A DNA stretch of 64,000 nt from Rhinopithecus roxellana. Its lineage: Eukaryota; Chordata; Mammalia; Primates; Cercopithecidae. Under the pieces are notes generated by a model. The model saw only the letters and a program-made list of their open reading frames with translations. It did not search any database and was not told the DNA's origin. Positions 11,761 through 38,948 of this stretch are shown one piece after another. The position numbers were made by a program, and so were the translations under genes. The stretch is taken from positions 102,523,858 through 102,587,857 of the forward strand of contig NC_044553.1 of the NCBI RefSeq assembly GCF_007565055.1, written 5' to 3'. How positions within the stretch are numbered: position 1 is the stretch's first letter; every line of letters starts with the position of its first letter.

Positions 11761-14508
11761 ACAAAATTGTTAAAAAAGAGAAATAAGAATGTGTCTCTGT
11801 TGCACAACTGCATTCTATCCTTGCAGGTAATACTCTTGCATTCTATGAGAGCACTGCCTGCATAGAGGCCATGAAATTGAACCTTTAACCTCTCCATGTG
11901 GATGAGATAGAAAAGGATTTCTGAAGAGTGCATTTGCCAGTTTCAAAGCAACACTTTTATCATCTATGAGATAGAGGAAATATGTCAACATTAACCAATA
12001 ATAATAATCTTTAAAAATTAACCCTTTAATCCATTCTATTTTTCTTCTTGTATTTTAAAAAGTGGCTTTAAATCATAATTTTCTTTGAATAGCAAATTGT
12101 ATCTGTTGTCTTTTAAAAATTACTCCATGTGAATTCACTGTTAAGACCTAGAGGGAGAAAAGGAAACTTCGATACCATTAATATTAGATTTTTTAAAATA
12201 CAAGAACCAGAAAAAAATTATAAATAGCACAATAACAAGAGATTTCTTAATTTAGATAAAGAACATAACATTATTTGCATTTCCATGCAAGCAATTAATA
12301 ATTTTTAAAGCCCTCTAACAGCCACCTAAAACATTTGATAGTTCTGTACCTTACATCAGTTTTTCAGATGACAGGAAAGTCCCTGCATGGTATGGTTTTA
12401 AAGTCTCCACCAAATTATTGGATTGGATCTTTGTTCCATTCAGTTTATAGTCTATTTTCTCACCAGACTGGGAACTCCAGATGTCAATGGGAGTTTTACA
12501 AGATCAAAGGAAGACTATGGCCCTGAGAGTTCATCTGCTCCTTCTGCTTTTTCTTCTCCTGAAGTTATAATCCTCTATTTGTAGCACTGAATTTCGGTTG
12601 CTTTAGAAATAAATGCAGTTCAAAGCTCTCTATAAGATATCTGCTGTTTGAAAAAAGCAGTCACTCTAACATAACTTGTTATGTTAATCTGCTTACTGTT
12701 TACATCCTAGTGATTGAAAACCTAACTAATCTAGCCATCTGAGTTTTAAATGAAGCCATGAAACTGATGTGGTGGAACTGCATTGCCATGTAGACTGTGC
12801 ACAGCACAGAAGGGAAGAAATTAAAATCACCTAGGGAATCCATCTTCAACATCCATATCCAGTGAGGTGCTCTTTTAGTTATTGCACAGAATTAGTACCA
12901 AAAAACCCTCAATATATTAATTTTCCAACAGTTGAATTGTACCAATGTCCTAAAAACATATTTTTAAGCCCATTTTGCCAACCAGGAAGAACTTCCTAAA
13001 CAGAAGGGATTACAAACTGTAGAATTTTGCCCCAGAAAATCAATCGTTTTAAAATACAACACATACTACTCACATGCTCTCACACACATATACTCCACAG
13101 CTGTTATTAACATTAAAGTGAAAAATAAATTGGTCTAGAAAGGTTTATGAGTTAAACTGTGTTCTGTAATTTCAGAAATGAATAAAGGGAATTTGTTAAA
13201 ATTAAATAACATTGTATTTCTAGTACCACCACCAGTTTACCTACATGTGATACATGCTTCTGTACAACAATGTAAACTTCACAGCAAGCCATTGTTACAT
13301 TCATTAGAGCATAATTTTCCATTTTCTTTAAATTACAACATAATTTTGGGCTGAGATTGCTGAACACACAGGTAAGCCAACAATAACAGTACAATTTAGT
13401 TTCACAGTGGTTTTCTTAACACAAAGTTCATTTTAAGCATCTTTGCAAAACATTTCACATTAAACTTAAGTTTCTAAGTGACTTCCTTTAGAGCCTTCTT
13501 GTTCAGATATCTTCCACCCTCTTGTCTGTATATGCTTGGCGTGTGTGTTGTTTAATTAGGTACAAAATGGGAGACTGGCTTGTTTTATCTGTTTTTCGTG
13601 TCCTCTGCTGTAGAAAGAAAGTGTCCTTCATGAGATGTTGAAGCCTTCACTGCATACACAAAATTTGGGGGCAAGTCCAGGTCCAGGAGCCCGAGCAGCC
13701 CACCACCAAACAGAGACAAAGACGTTGCCAGAAAGTCACCTTTGCAAAAAAGAAAGAAAAAAAATAGAGAAGGGGGTGGGGCTGGAGGGAGGAGAATATC
13801 TTACGGAATGAAGACACAAATGCACCATCCAGAGTCCATATTTACAAACTAATAGAAAATATAAACATTATTGTATTTGGAACCAAGTCAAAACACCAGG
13901 GAGAGCTAGATTCAGATATTGCTTGGGTTCTACATATATTTTTCAACAAAATAGGTCATGTCTTAAAGATAAACAAAGGATCACTCAAACAACTCAATTA
14001 TTGATTTGTTTCCTAATGATGAATTAAAGCTTACTTGGTTACCATATTTGATTAGAGGGTGTAGCATAATTTTTTTTCTATAAGTACTTTCCTTTATTGA
14101 TTTTGCAAAATCTCAACAATTGCACATTTCAAAAGTTTAAGTTGATTTAGAATAAATATACACATGTGGTTTTACCAAAGACTAGTTTGTAAAGTTCCTT
14201 AAACCCTTTGAGGGGTGTAGGTTTCTTTGCTATATTAAGACAGTATGTGGGCAACACAAATGTCTCATTCAATGCTTATTGTTGCTCTTGTTTTTAAATC
14301 CTAAAGTCATGTCAGTTTTTCTGCAAGAGAAAAGTTATGGCAAGAAATATGTAAGTGTCATCAGCACAAAGGATGTGAGTCCGTACAGCCAGCTTTCAAG
14401 GCAGGAGAGTTGGAGGGCAGGAGGGGTGGAATGTGAGACCTGCGAACTGGGGGAGGAGGTGCTGATACGGGGAGACCGGGGTGAAGCTGCTGGAGACGGA
14501 ATTTCCCA
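11600..14508 (-). other. PAX9: PAX9 3' UTR and convergent intergenic zone
   Basis: This lies downstream of the PAX9 stop codon. On the - strand, AATAAA hexamers occur at 14093-14098 (about 410 bases past the stop) and at 11608-11613 (about 2.9 kb past it). ATTAAA variants also occur, for example near 13549-13556. The region is AT-rich, with no transposon that I recognise and no open frame of interest. If the distal signal is used, the PAX9 transcript would run into the 3' UTR of SLC25A21. The real ends need transcript data. Confidence 0.45.
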
Positions 14509-28887
<14,379 letters not shown>

Positions 28888-29250
28888 TGCTCCGAGCAGT
28901 ACACCAACCCGGCCCCAGTTCCGCACTCCCAGACAGAAACTTTCCGCACCGCCTCAGTGGCCCGGCCTGTTGCTACCCGGGCGGACCGCAGGCGCCTCCG
29001 ATTCTTCCCAGGAGGAGGAGGCGAGAGTGCAAAAGGAAGAAGTAAAAGGAAGTCTGTGCCCCGATGAAAGAGACTTGAGTTCTGCATTTCAATCTAAGCA
29101 GCAACGTGGGCTGGGCTGAGCGGGGCCGGGCGGCTCCGTCTATCACTCACTGGGGACACGCCCTAAAAGGGGCGGGTCCGAGGGCAAGCTGCGTGGTGAT
29201 TGGTGCGGGTTGGTGAGCGACAGCGCAGTCCAGGAAACTCCTTCCGCTGT
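28888..29250 (-). promoter_or_regulatory. PAX9: PAX9 5' UTR and proximal promoter CpG island
   Basis: This CpG-dense sequence lies directly upstream of the PAX9 ATG. A GC box, GGGGCGGG, is at 29169-29176. A CCAAT box on the - strand lies at 29203-29199 and fits a TATA-less promoter with initiation around 29080-29160. A CArG-like decamer at 29161-29170 has one mismatch to CC(A/T)6GG. I cannot fix the start site, and upstream alternative first exons are possible. Confidence 0.55.
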
Positions 29251-31279
29251 CTCTTTCAGGCTGGCTCCCCACCTGGGTGACTAAATACAATGAAAATGGG
29301 TGTTTGACATCTTCCCAGAAGAGGCACAAAAAGACAGCAAAATCAGGCTGGTAAAATGCTGAATAAACAAATGAAAGCGTTTGGTCTGAATATGAATGAC
29401 TCGAAGGGAGAAGGGGCCAGAGGAGACCTCCTCCAGGGAACGATGGACGTCTCAGAATTGAAGTTAAGACTATAGGTGGGAGGCGGCGCCACCGTGCACA
29501 GGGGTGAGGGAGTTGTCTTAGCAAAATCTGTCATGCTGGCCTCTGGGGACTGTCAGGAGATGATCTGTGTCACCTGCCGATTCTACCTCACTTCAGTCCG
29601 TGCCAGGTGGCGAGAGGGCAGGTATGAGAAGGTAGGCCGGCCAGAGAAACCAGGACGTTGCGGGGAGCCCAAGCAACAGGTGGGGGTCACTGTTAAGGTC
29701 AGGGAGGTTCCTCCTACCGCCAACTTCCTGCGGTGGCCCCCCAGTACAGGTGGACGGGCTAACCACTGGCCACACAGGCTCGAGGCAGGGGCCACACCGT
29801 GTGCAGGGAACTGAACCACAGGCGGCTAACGCGAACGTATCTGCCCCAAGTCGACCGATTGCCAGTGCGTGGGGCACTCACTATGGAGCCCAAGGCTCAG
29901 CCACATTCAGCCACTGTCCTGGGCCCCTGGCTGTCGGTGCCAGCGTTTGCGTGGGTTCTCCAAACCAGTGAGCCCCCTCGAAAGAGTTTTGTTTAAATGT
30001 AAAAGAGACTTAATCCCAAGACAGTGGACACCGACGCTGCACATGGATGTAATTCCCTCGTCTTCCGTTAAGCTCCCAGAGGCCCTGTGGTTCTGCCTAC
30101 TTCTGAATTTTCACTTTTGTTCACTCTAAGTCTAACCTAAAGTGTACCGTATGCCTTTTTGCAGCCAAAGTTATTAATATTTGCAGTTAGGGTTGTGGAG
30201 AATGTGAATCAAAATAATAAACAAGAAGAGAAATATTTTCCTGAATTTGGAAGTTTGTACTACTTGGGGTCGTGAACTCTGCTACTGCTACTTGACAATC
30301 CAGAAGGCTCCTTGTGCACACAGGATTCAGGCTGCTTCCCCAGCAGTCCCTAGGGATGTGTGTGGCTCCAGTCTACACCCAGGGAAGCTGACTGGTCCCA
30401 GATCTCAGGCCAGTAAGTTACAAGAACCCAGGAAAAAACTATAATCAGCCATGCTTCTGCAAAGGAACAGATCTCCAGCTTCGCACTTCTATGATTAGGA
30501 TGCACTGTAAATTCAAAGTTACCTAACAGAATGCAGGATGTGAAAGATAAAGATGAACTAAAACACCATTCGTTAGAATCGGAATCTTCGGAAAAATCTC
30601 ACAACTAGACATATTTGAACTTGTCCCTTTATGTCGGTTGGTTTCAAATGTTTAAAATCTTCTTGAAGTTTGACTTGATAGCAATTTCACCCTGGTCTGA
30701 CCCCCAATACCTGTTGGATGACACCGTGTGGCACCGCCTGGCATTTTTACACAAGAAAAGCCTTCGGAAATCTAAAGATTTTAGAAGCAGCAGCTCCTTC
30801 TTAAGGCTGGTAGATAAATTAGTTGAGGCTTTGCCGCATCGGAGGGGAGCTTACGACTTTGCCTTAGGCTTGCAGGAGGGACTGAACATGCCCGGCAACT
30901 TGATCAAGGGGGAATCCTCCTCCCACCTCACAGACACGCAGTAAGTGTCGACCTCTGCGCCAAATCTGCTCTACTTCCGTGCACCCAGGGAGAATTCGCA
31001 GTCTGCAGGGCTGCTAGGCTGGTACAAGGATGTTCGCATGCCAACAGGCAAGACCTAATGTCCTGCGGGGTTCTGGGGACTTTGCGAGAGCTTTAGCAGT
31101 TCTACAGCACCAGCCTAGACTGGTTCAGAAACTGAGATGGTTTAGAGCTCTGGTTTTATGGAGGTAACATACAGCTCCCTCTTGTTCCTATCAACTCCTT
31201 CAGCTGTCACACATCTCCCCAGTTCTCACATAGGTTCAATGTCATCTCTCCCTTTCCACCTGCTGGACTTGGCTGTGAC
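29251..31279. other. PAX9 upstream flank, no gene seen
   Basis: This is mixed-composition DNA between the promoter island and the next CpG island. No transposon is recognised and no convincing exon is seen. It may contain regulatory sequence, but nothing specific can be named. Confidence 0.5.
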
Positions 31280-33650
31280 CATGTGGCCTTAGCTGCTGCG
31301 GATCCCCTGGGCGCGCCAGGGGTAGCAACTCACTGGGCAGGGGACCTGTCCGCGGCGCTGGCGGCTCCCCTAAGGCCCCACTCATGCCGGCGGTTGCAGG
31401 TACTGGGTGCTCTTGGCATTCTCAAGAGCGCAGGAAGAGTCCATTTTAGGTGCTTTGGGCCACTAAGTATCCGCGGCAAGCCGAAGCCCCCGATCTGGGA
31501 CCAAAAGAAGCCGAAGCTGCAGACAGTGTCAGCGGGATCCCAGCAGAAGAGGGTGAGGCTGAAGCCTTCCCGGGGCGCAGGCCGAGTGCTGGGGCGAGGT
31601 AGTCAGCGACCCGCTGAGACCGACCCAGAGACGACGGATCTGAGGGAGAGAAAGAGGGATGGGAGAAGGAAGAGAGAGAACACTAAGGTTTGGTCAGTCC
31701 CGATGAACGTAAGGCTGCAGGACTTAGAGAAAGAACAAGGGTCAGCTGGAGTCAGTGCCCTCTGGTTACTGCTCACTCTGGACCCAGAAGATCACAAAGA
31801 GATCTGAAGAATTTCGACTAAAAGGAGAAATTTAAGACCAAAACCAAAACACAACCAGTAAGGCCTGCAGCTGGCTCAGGCCGCGGAGAAGCCAAAAATC
31901 CTTTTCCTAGTCGCGTCGAGGCCTCCTCCGAGGGGCGACCTGCTCTCTGGGTAAATATTTACTCAGTGGGAGACTGGAAGCCAGCCGGGCCCGAGAGTGT
32001 GAAGGAGGGGGGCTGCACCGGGTGGGAGGAACCAGTACACTCCGCGCTGACCGGATCCTAGTGTACACCCGCCCGAGGGGAGCATCGGCCGGGGACTCTG
32101 GGTGCGGCTCGGCCCAGGCGTGTGGCTGGGGAAGCTTTAGACCCCAGCACCACCGGATCGACTGGACTCCGCCCTGCCCTCGCGGACCCCAGTCAGATGC
32201 TGTGAAGTCTCTATAAATCTGTCAGCCGTCCCAGTGCCGCTGGCAGTCACCTGCGGCGCCCCGTTCCCAGCACTAGAGCGGCCGGCAGAGACGCGGAGAA
32301 GCAACAGGAATCTAGCCGGGCAGACTGTACCCAGACCCAAGCACTGCAGGTTGTGCGGAACGCGGGGACCCCTCCCTGTATCCCCAACCTGGACCGACTC
32401 CAGGAAGCCTGCTCCTGCGGGTCTACAGGTCAGTGATGACTGCGAATGGGAGGACAGGGCGAGAGTGGTGAGTGCGTATGCGCGGGAGAGAGGTTGTTCT
32501 ATTCCGAGTTGCAGTTATGACAGGCAGAGCTAGCAGAAAATATTAAGGAGCTGATTCCTCCAACTTGCCCCCTGCTGGGGACAGGATCCCCCAAGGGAGG
32601 TCCAGGTGATGGTGCCCGCCTCTTGTCCACTCGGAGGAGTTTCAGGGATTGCAAGACAGAGTCCGAGGTCCGGGACTGGGATTTTCACAGTGCATTGACT
32701 GGGAGAAAATGCAGTAAAGGCAAGACCTTTCAGGATGAGTTGGGGTATTGCGTGCGGTGCGGAGAGAAAAACAGGCCCAGCTTCTCCAGAACTCTGGCCC
32801 GCTGCTATGTCCCCGTCTTGCAGGGTAAGCGGCCAACTGAGTTTCCCAGAAACTGCAGCGGCAAGTGACAGCCAGAAGCTCGCCCCGCACCCAGGGAGAG
32901 GGAGGATCCGCCCAGGACCGCTGGCCCTGCAGGATCTTCGCTGCGGGGGGGGGGGGGGGGGGGGGGGGCGGCTAAAAGGAGCAGTCTCGGGGATTGGGGA
33001 GGGAGACAGCCCTCAGGGGTCCTCTGCCCCAGGCAGATCCGGAGTGGGAGAGGAGGACAGGAGGCGCCCACACACTGACCTGCGGCCTGGACTTGGAGGG
33101 AATGTGGACGCGCCAGCCCAAGGAGAAGCCGCAAGCGCACCCAGAGGAGCAGAGCGCGACCGGAAGATGCTTGGAGAATAGCTCCGCGGTCTCTCCACCT
33201 TCTCATCAAGGAGCCTCACGGTTCAAGAGTCTCTCCGCGACTCCACGAGGTAGCTAGAATGGCAGCGGGTTGGGTCGGGCCCGAGCTCGGAAATGCGTCC
33301 CGGCGTTCTGAGGATCCGACAGCGACGGGACCCGAGCCTTGCGGGCGGTGGGATCGGCCCCACCGGCTGAGAGAGCTCGTCGCCCGCTTTCTCCTTGCGA
33401 GGGCAGGGGAGGGGCCTGTTGCTGTCTGAAATCCGCTTTTAATTCTCCGCCTGCCTGTTTCCGATCACCCGGGGTTGGTTTTTCTGTTTGCTCACTCCTT
33501 CTATTACAATAAAAACAATCGACATTTCTTTTCAGTTTCCCCATATTAGCGTCACTCAGTAATTGTTCCCCACCCCCCTTACCCCACGCGTTGAAGGCGA
33601 GCGGGATTGCTGGTATTCTCGCATTTGGAAGTTTTCCGAGCATATAAGCA
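31280..33650. promoter_or_regulatory. Upstream CpG island 2.4-4.8 kb 5' of PAX9
   Basis: This is a long CpG-rich stretch with several GC-box-like motifs. On the + strand a TATAAAT at 32212-32218 is followed about 250 bases later by a consensus donor, GTGAGT, at 32468-32473. A 24-base G run lies at 32945-32968. It could be a distal PAX9 promoter with a noncoding first exon on the - strand, or the promoter of a divergent + strand transcript. Sequence alone does not decide. The 174-codon + frame at 31283-31807 has no recognisable domain. Confidence 0.5.
32945..32968. repeat. 24-base poly-G run
   Basis: There are twenty-four consecutive G residues within the upstream CpG island, flanked by CTGC and CGGC. 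Long G homopolymers are rare, and their length is unreliable in many sequencing methods. Confidence 0.95.
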
Positions 33651-36600
33651 AATCTTTCCTAAAGACTTTAAAGTAAAAATAAATAACGGCCCGGGAAATT
33701 GCCGTGACCCTAACATTACTTTCTGAAAGCAAATTACACCCATTTTTCAGTTTTCAACAGTGGAATTGCTTTCAGAAGGATAGTGTGGAGCTCCATGTGA
33801 TATGATTACGTTTGTTTATTAAATCCGCAAATGAAAGAGAACATATTTTTATGCAGGGGGCAAAACTCTGGGCTGCGGGATTGCAAGAGCGAACAAGGAT
33901 CGGATCCCAACAGAGGAAGGGGGGAGCGGCCTAGGGGCAGGGAGGGTCCCTAAGGGGAGGCTGAGCTGATCTAGCCAGAGGGAGGGGGATTTCATCTTGC
34001 CAGGGTGGCAGCATTAGCAGAAGTTGCGCAGCTTGGTGAGGAGGACGCAGTCCATGGTCACTATACAGCCGTGAGCTGCAGCGCTCAGGAGAGGTGCAGC
34101 TGCGTGTGGGAAAAGCAAGATTGCTGGTTTGAGACCCTGCCCTCAGGTGTCGGCGTGAGGGCTTTGGGGCTGCCTCCTTCCAAAGACCCTATTGGCCTAA
34201 ATGCTGTCTGGAAAAGATAAACGAGAACCAGGCCAAGCCTCTAAACCCTGGTTTCAGGACTCACATGAAACCTTTCAGGGGCTCCCACTGTGGTCTGAGT
34301 TATGTTGAATGCAGCTTTATTGCAAGGTCCAGGTTTCCTGCGGGCTGTGAGGCCCAGCCCGCTGTTCTCTGATCAGAGCCGGGCCTCTGCCCTCTAGGCC
34401 CCAAGCTTTGGCTGGGCCCGAACTGCTGATGGAGGGACCAACCCACTCTAGACCCAACTTCTGGCTTCGGAGGAGTCTGAATCAACCCTCAGGCCGGAGT
34501 CATCTTGAGGGACACGAGTGTTCTCCCATTTTCAGTGACCCGGGGCTCACTCACTGCGCGTTTCCTCTAGGTGGCATAACACCCTTGCGAGTCGCCCCCA
34601 GTCCTGTGCCGTCTGGCGAGTCCTCGCAAGTGAGCAGTGTACTGGGCGATAGGGGGTTGGTGCGCTGCAAAGTCTAGGCGCTGTGTTTCCAGCCTGTCGC
34701 CTTCCCCGAGTTCACCCCGCCACCCACCAGCCCCGTGCCGACTCTGAAAGAGGAGACTGGTGTTGCACAGTCCTAGCTAATCCCTCGAAAACAGGAAGCG
34801 GAGGCTGGGAGCAGAGGGTTAGCGTCGGAGTCACAGAAAATTTCCCGCAGTCTTCGAGTACCCCAGCCGCCTCTCCCGGCCACCGCACCTTGTCACAGCG
34901 CCACCTATAGGAACCAGATTAGATCGCGCTCCCACTGCAGTTTTTGACAAGGTTGGGAACCGCCTTTGAAAATCCACAGAACTTCAAAGCCCGACATTTT
35001 TGGTACCCCCTTTCAGATCCCTCTGCACCCTCAACTCTCCATTGACTCCAAAGCTCCGCACCATTCTCCACCATGCTCCAAGGGAAACTCGATCATGTCT
35101 TTTCACGATTCACCGAAAACCCACCTTCCATGCCCTACCAGGCTGGATTCTCTTGCGGCGCCCAGGGGCTACTCAAGGACAATGGTAGTGAGCTGTCCTT
35201 GCGCCAGGGCAGGAAAGCTGGGGGCGACAAAGAAACTCTGCAGGGAAGGGTGTGGGGAGTGATGGACCCATTCTTCTCCAGTTCATCCTACAATTTGCTG
35301 AGGGCTCACGTCTAACACTACAACCATACCAAGGAGGTATTATTCTAGTTCCCGTTTTGCAAGACATTAAATAAGAGCACACAAGACACTTGGATTAAAC
35401 GAAATCATATTGCTAATTAACAGGGGGAAATCTGAATTCCACCATGTCCCCATTGTTGTTCTCTCCATTTCCCTAATCTGCAGGAGCACCTCACGCTGGA
35501 GCCCCCAAAGAAGCCCCCATACTGCAGGTGTCTACGCTGAAAGTGGACACTCTTCTACCCACCTCCACACTTTAGAAGACAGAATGCTGCCCAAGGCCGG
35601 ACCCAGAACCCGCAGCAAAGAGGATCTGCAACCTTGTCCCCCTCACTACGGGCCAAGAGTCCACGCCGAGGAGGTCGCAGCTGACTGGGTGAGGGCAGGA
35701 GACTGCCTGCACGTCTCCTCCTGGCCCCGGCCATCCAGGGCATCAAGGTGAGGTCCGCAGCCACTGGGGCGGTGCACAACATGTTCCAGGAGCCCCGCGG
35801 CCGAGCGGCGCACAGAGGTGCAAGGAGAGGACCGGGAAATACCCTGCTCTTGGCTGTAATTTGTTTCCCGAGTGCCAGGACATGCCCGTGACTCTCAGTG
35901 CGCTCTCAGAGCATCAACTCAAGCACCGAAAAAAATCCACCTTTGCCTTCTCGGGGATTCTTTCTGGGGTATGCTTGTGTGTGTTTCTTTTTAAGACCAC
36001 TATAGTGGGAACAAACCAGGAGGTGCCGAGTTGCAATAAAATTAGAACCCGTAATTAACACAGCGAGCTGGGCCCAAGTGGCTCGGAAGTGCACGTGGTG
36101 GTCAGTTGGCCTTCCTCCGCGGAGTCCGGGCTACAGTTGCGTTTTCTTTCTTTGGAATGCATCTTGGAGTCAGGATCAACTCCTTTCATTCCCTGCAAAG
36201 AGCGAATAAATAAATCATTTCATTTATAAAAAACGATAATGATAAAGAGATTTCAGGGCACCCTGGGAGAGGTGGTAGCCAGAAGAGAAAGCACGGAAGG
36301 TTGTTAGGGGCAGGGGTCACTTTTACTGCCTTGGGAAAATGCATTTTAGCTGCGGCCTACGCGGAATTCTTTCCGTGGGGATTGGGGATGCGCCTCCGAG
36401 TCGAGCCCGAGGGCCAGAACTGCGAAATCCTAAGCTAGTGTTTTCAGGTTTCGGACAAAAACTGCGATCCATACCAGGACCTCACCCTTCGCATTTTGGC
36501 GGAGATCACGAAAGCTCTACAGGCCAGCAGGAACCTTGGGGCTAGGGCGGGGCATTCCTGCAACCTCCTGCGCAGGGGTCCTACGCCTCAGGTCTTCTTC

Positions 36601-38893
36601 CTGGCTGGGGTTGGCCCTACCGGGAATTGGGCAATCTCTAATAGGCCCCTCTACCTGCCGGCTGTTTGCTCCAAGAGGCGGATTTGCGGGGTCCAGGGCG
36701 AACCCTTTCCTCTTCCCTTTGCCAGTTAGTGCACCTCCTGCCTGACTAAAAATTCTACCCTCACCAGGACCAACGAAAGAGCTGACCTCTCACCTCCTCC
36801 ACAGCGGCTGTGGCTTTCTAGACAAGCTGCGTGTCTGAGTCAGTGGCAGAACAGAGTATAACCACCTCTCCATGGGCACGATTGGAAGGCAGTTCTGGGA
36901 AAATTGTGAAAGGACCCAACAATGTTTTCAATGGACACACAGAGGCTAAGGGAGAGAAATGTAAAAATGAAATAAATATAATTTCAAAAGCGTTTAACTC
37001 TTTAATAAGCCAAGAGGGGTAAAACACAGTACCATCCTTGCAGAGTAAAGCAATTTTGCCAGCAGGTACAAACTGTTGTGTTTTTTTCTAAGGAGAGAGG
37101 GGAAAAAATGCTGCTTGCATATGATTCACATTTTTCATCAATAAAATGTTTTAAAAGTAATATGAATTAGCCCAATTTTTTTTTTAGTGGGGTGGGGGGA
37201 ATCAAGCAAGTGTTGCGGATTTTGTTCAATAGATGCATTGTCTTTTGCACAGAGGTAAAAAATAATTTGTAAAGTGTTGTTTATGCAGTGAAGCTACCTA
37301 CACATTTTTAAATCTTAAAGATGGTTAAGTTCATAATGTCATCGCATAATCCATTTTGGTAGTATGTTTATTAAAATCATATTCTTGGCAGGACATTTAA
37401 TAAAAATCAGACTAATTAGCAAGGAAGGGTATAGTCGACAAAAAGGACAAAGAAATCTCTTAAGTAGAAAATTTAGAAAAATAAAGAAGAGTGTTTAGAC
37501 AATACTAATCCTTCATGTTTTATTCCAATTCCTACAGTTCTGTTTACTGTAGTTCTTATGCATTAAAGTGCTACAGTTTGGGTTCTGTTTCTATGCAATA
37601 TTCAGACTGTAAATTTAATGGCTGCAGGGGGAGAGGAAGGATTGCAAAAACCAGAGATTAGCACCAGAAATGCTGGACCAGTGTCCTATTATTGATGCAG
37701 CCATACTACTGAGGCTACCATTCTTGTCAGACTTCTAGGATGGATATAGAGGACTGCGGAAGAAGGCTACTTCTATTTCCCGCAGGATCAAAATGCCAGC
37801 CAATACATCGGGTGACCGGTGAGCCACTTCTTAGAAGGATAGAAAGCCAAGGTCATGGCCACAGGGGACCTTTAAAAAACCCCATAACACCTTCCTGCAG
37901 GACCAGAGGTGTGAATCTGATGTTCTGGTGAGCTGACAACACAGATTCCCTTAGCAGTTTTTATTGCCTGGGTGATTCATATTCAATTCCTTTGGGATTG
38001 AGTTCTGCCCTGCCACATGGTTCCATTCTTGGAGACATCCCTTTCACGAGGAAAAGAAATAATGATCCCATTACTCCATGTTAAAAAACCTTCATAATGC
38101 CAGCTTAAAGCTAAAAACGAAATCCCTGAAAGTCAGAAAATAGAAAAGTCAAAATTCTTTTAGTCTGTTCAAATCACCCTGCTTCCCGGGCTATATAATG
38201 CATGGTACATTTACAAGCCTCCCCAGCAAGGCCATTCCAGCAACCAGGCACTGTTGCTGCTGTGTTTAAAGGGGAAACACTGGAGCACCACTTGACTTGG
38301 CAGATTTTCCATTTGCAGTTTGAATGTTTCATGCCAGTAGATTTCAGCACTTTCTTGCTAAAGTACTATACCACATGCATTGGCAAATGATTTAAAACTT
38401 AAATAAAGCAAATTAACTTATAGGTAATGAAAAGCAATTCAAAACAAGAGACATTCACTCTGCAAATGTTTTACATACCTCGAAGATTTTCCAGGTACCT
38501 AAAGCTCTCTAAATCCAGCTGTATCATTCTAGAGCAGTGCTATACATTTCTCCAACTCTGACAGAAAATGAAGTTCTTCAATGGTAACTGATGCAAATAG
38601 GTATATTTTCTTCAACACTTCCCTAATTTTTATTTTAGAATTAAACATCCATCCAGTTTTCCCAAGAGGAAAAAATATAGTCAGTAGAAAGATGTGTTAT
38701 TTAAATTCTGTTTTAAAAATTCAGACATAGCTCATTTATGGATTATAACTTCCAGAAAGAGTCTCCCCTACCTCTTATTTCAATTTTAAAGTAGCTAAAA
38801 GTATGAATTTTCTTTTAGAACCAGGCTTATCTATAATATTTTAGCTGTGAAACAAAATTATTTAAGACTTTCTGTTTCTCTTACATCAGAAGG

Positions 38894-38948
38894 GATATAT
38901 ATATATTCATATACACACACACACACGCACACACACACACATATATAT
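38894..38948. repeat. TA/CA simple repeat
   Basis: This has a short TATATA start, a CA run with a CG interruption, and a short ATATAT end. Confidence 0.85.

Noticed and set aside
31283..31807. 174-codon + strand open frame in the upstream CpG island
   Set aside because: It has no recognisable domain, its composition reflects GC bias, and no splice context or homologue is recalled. Treated as chance.
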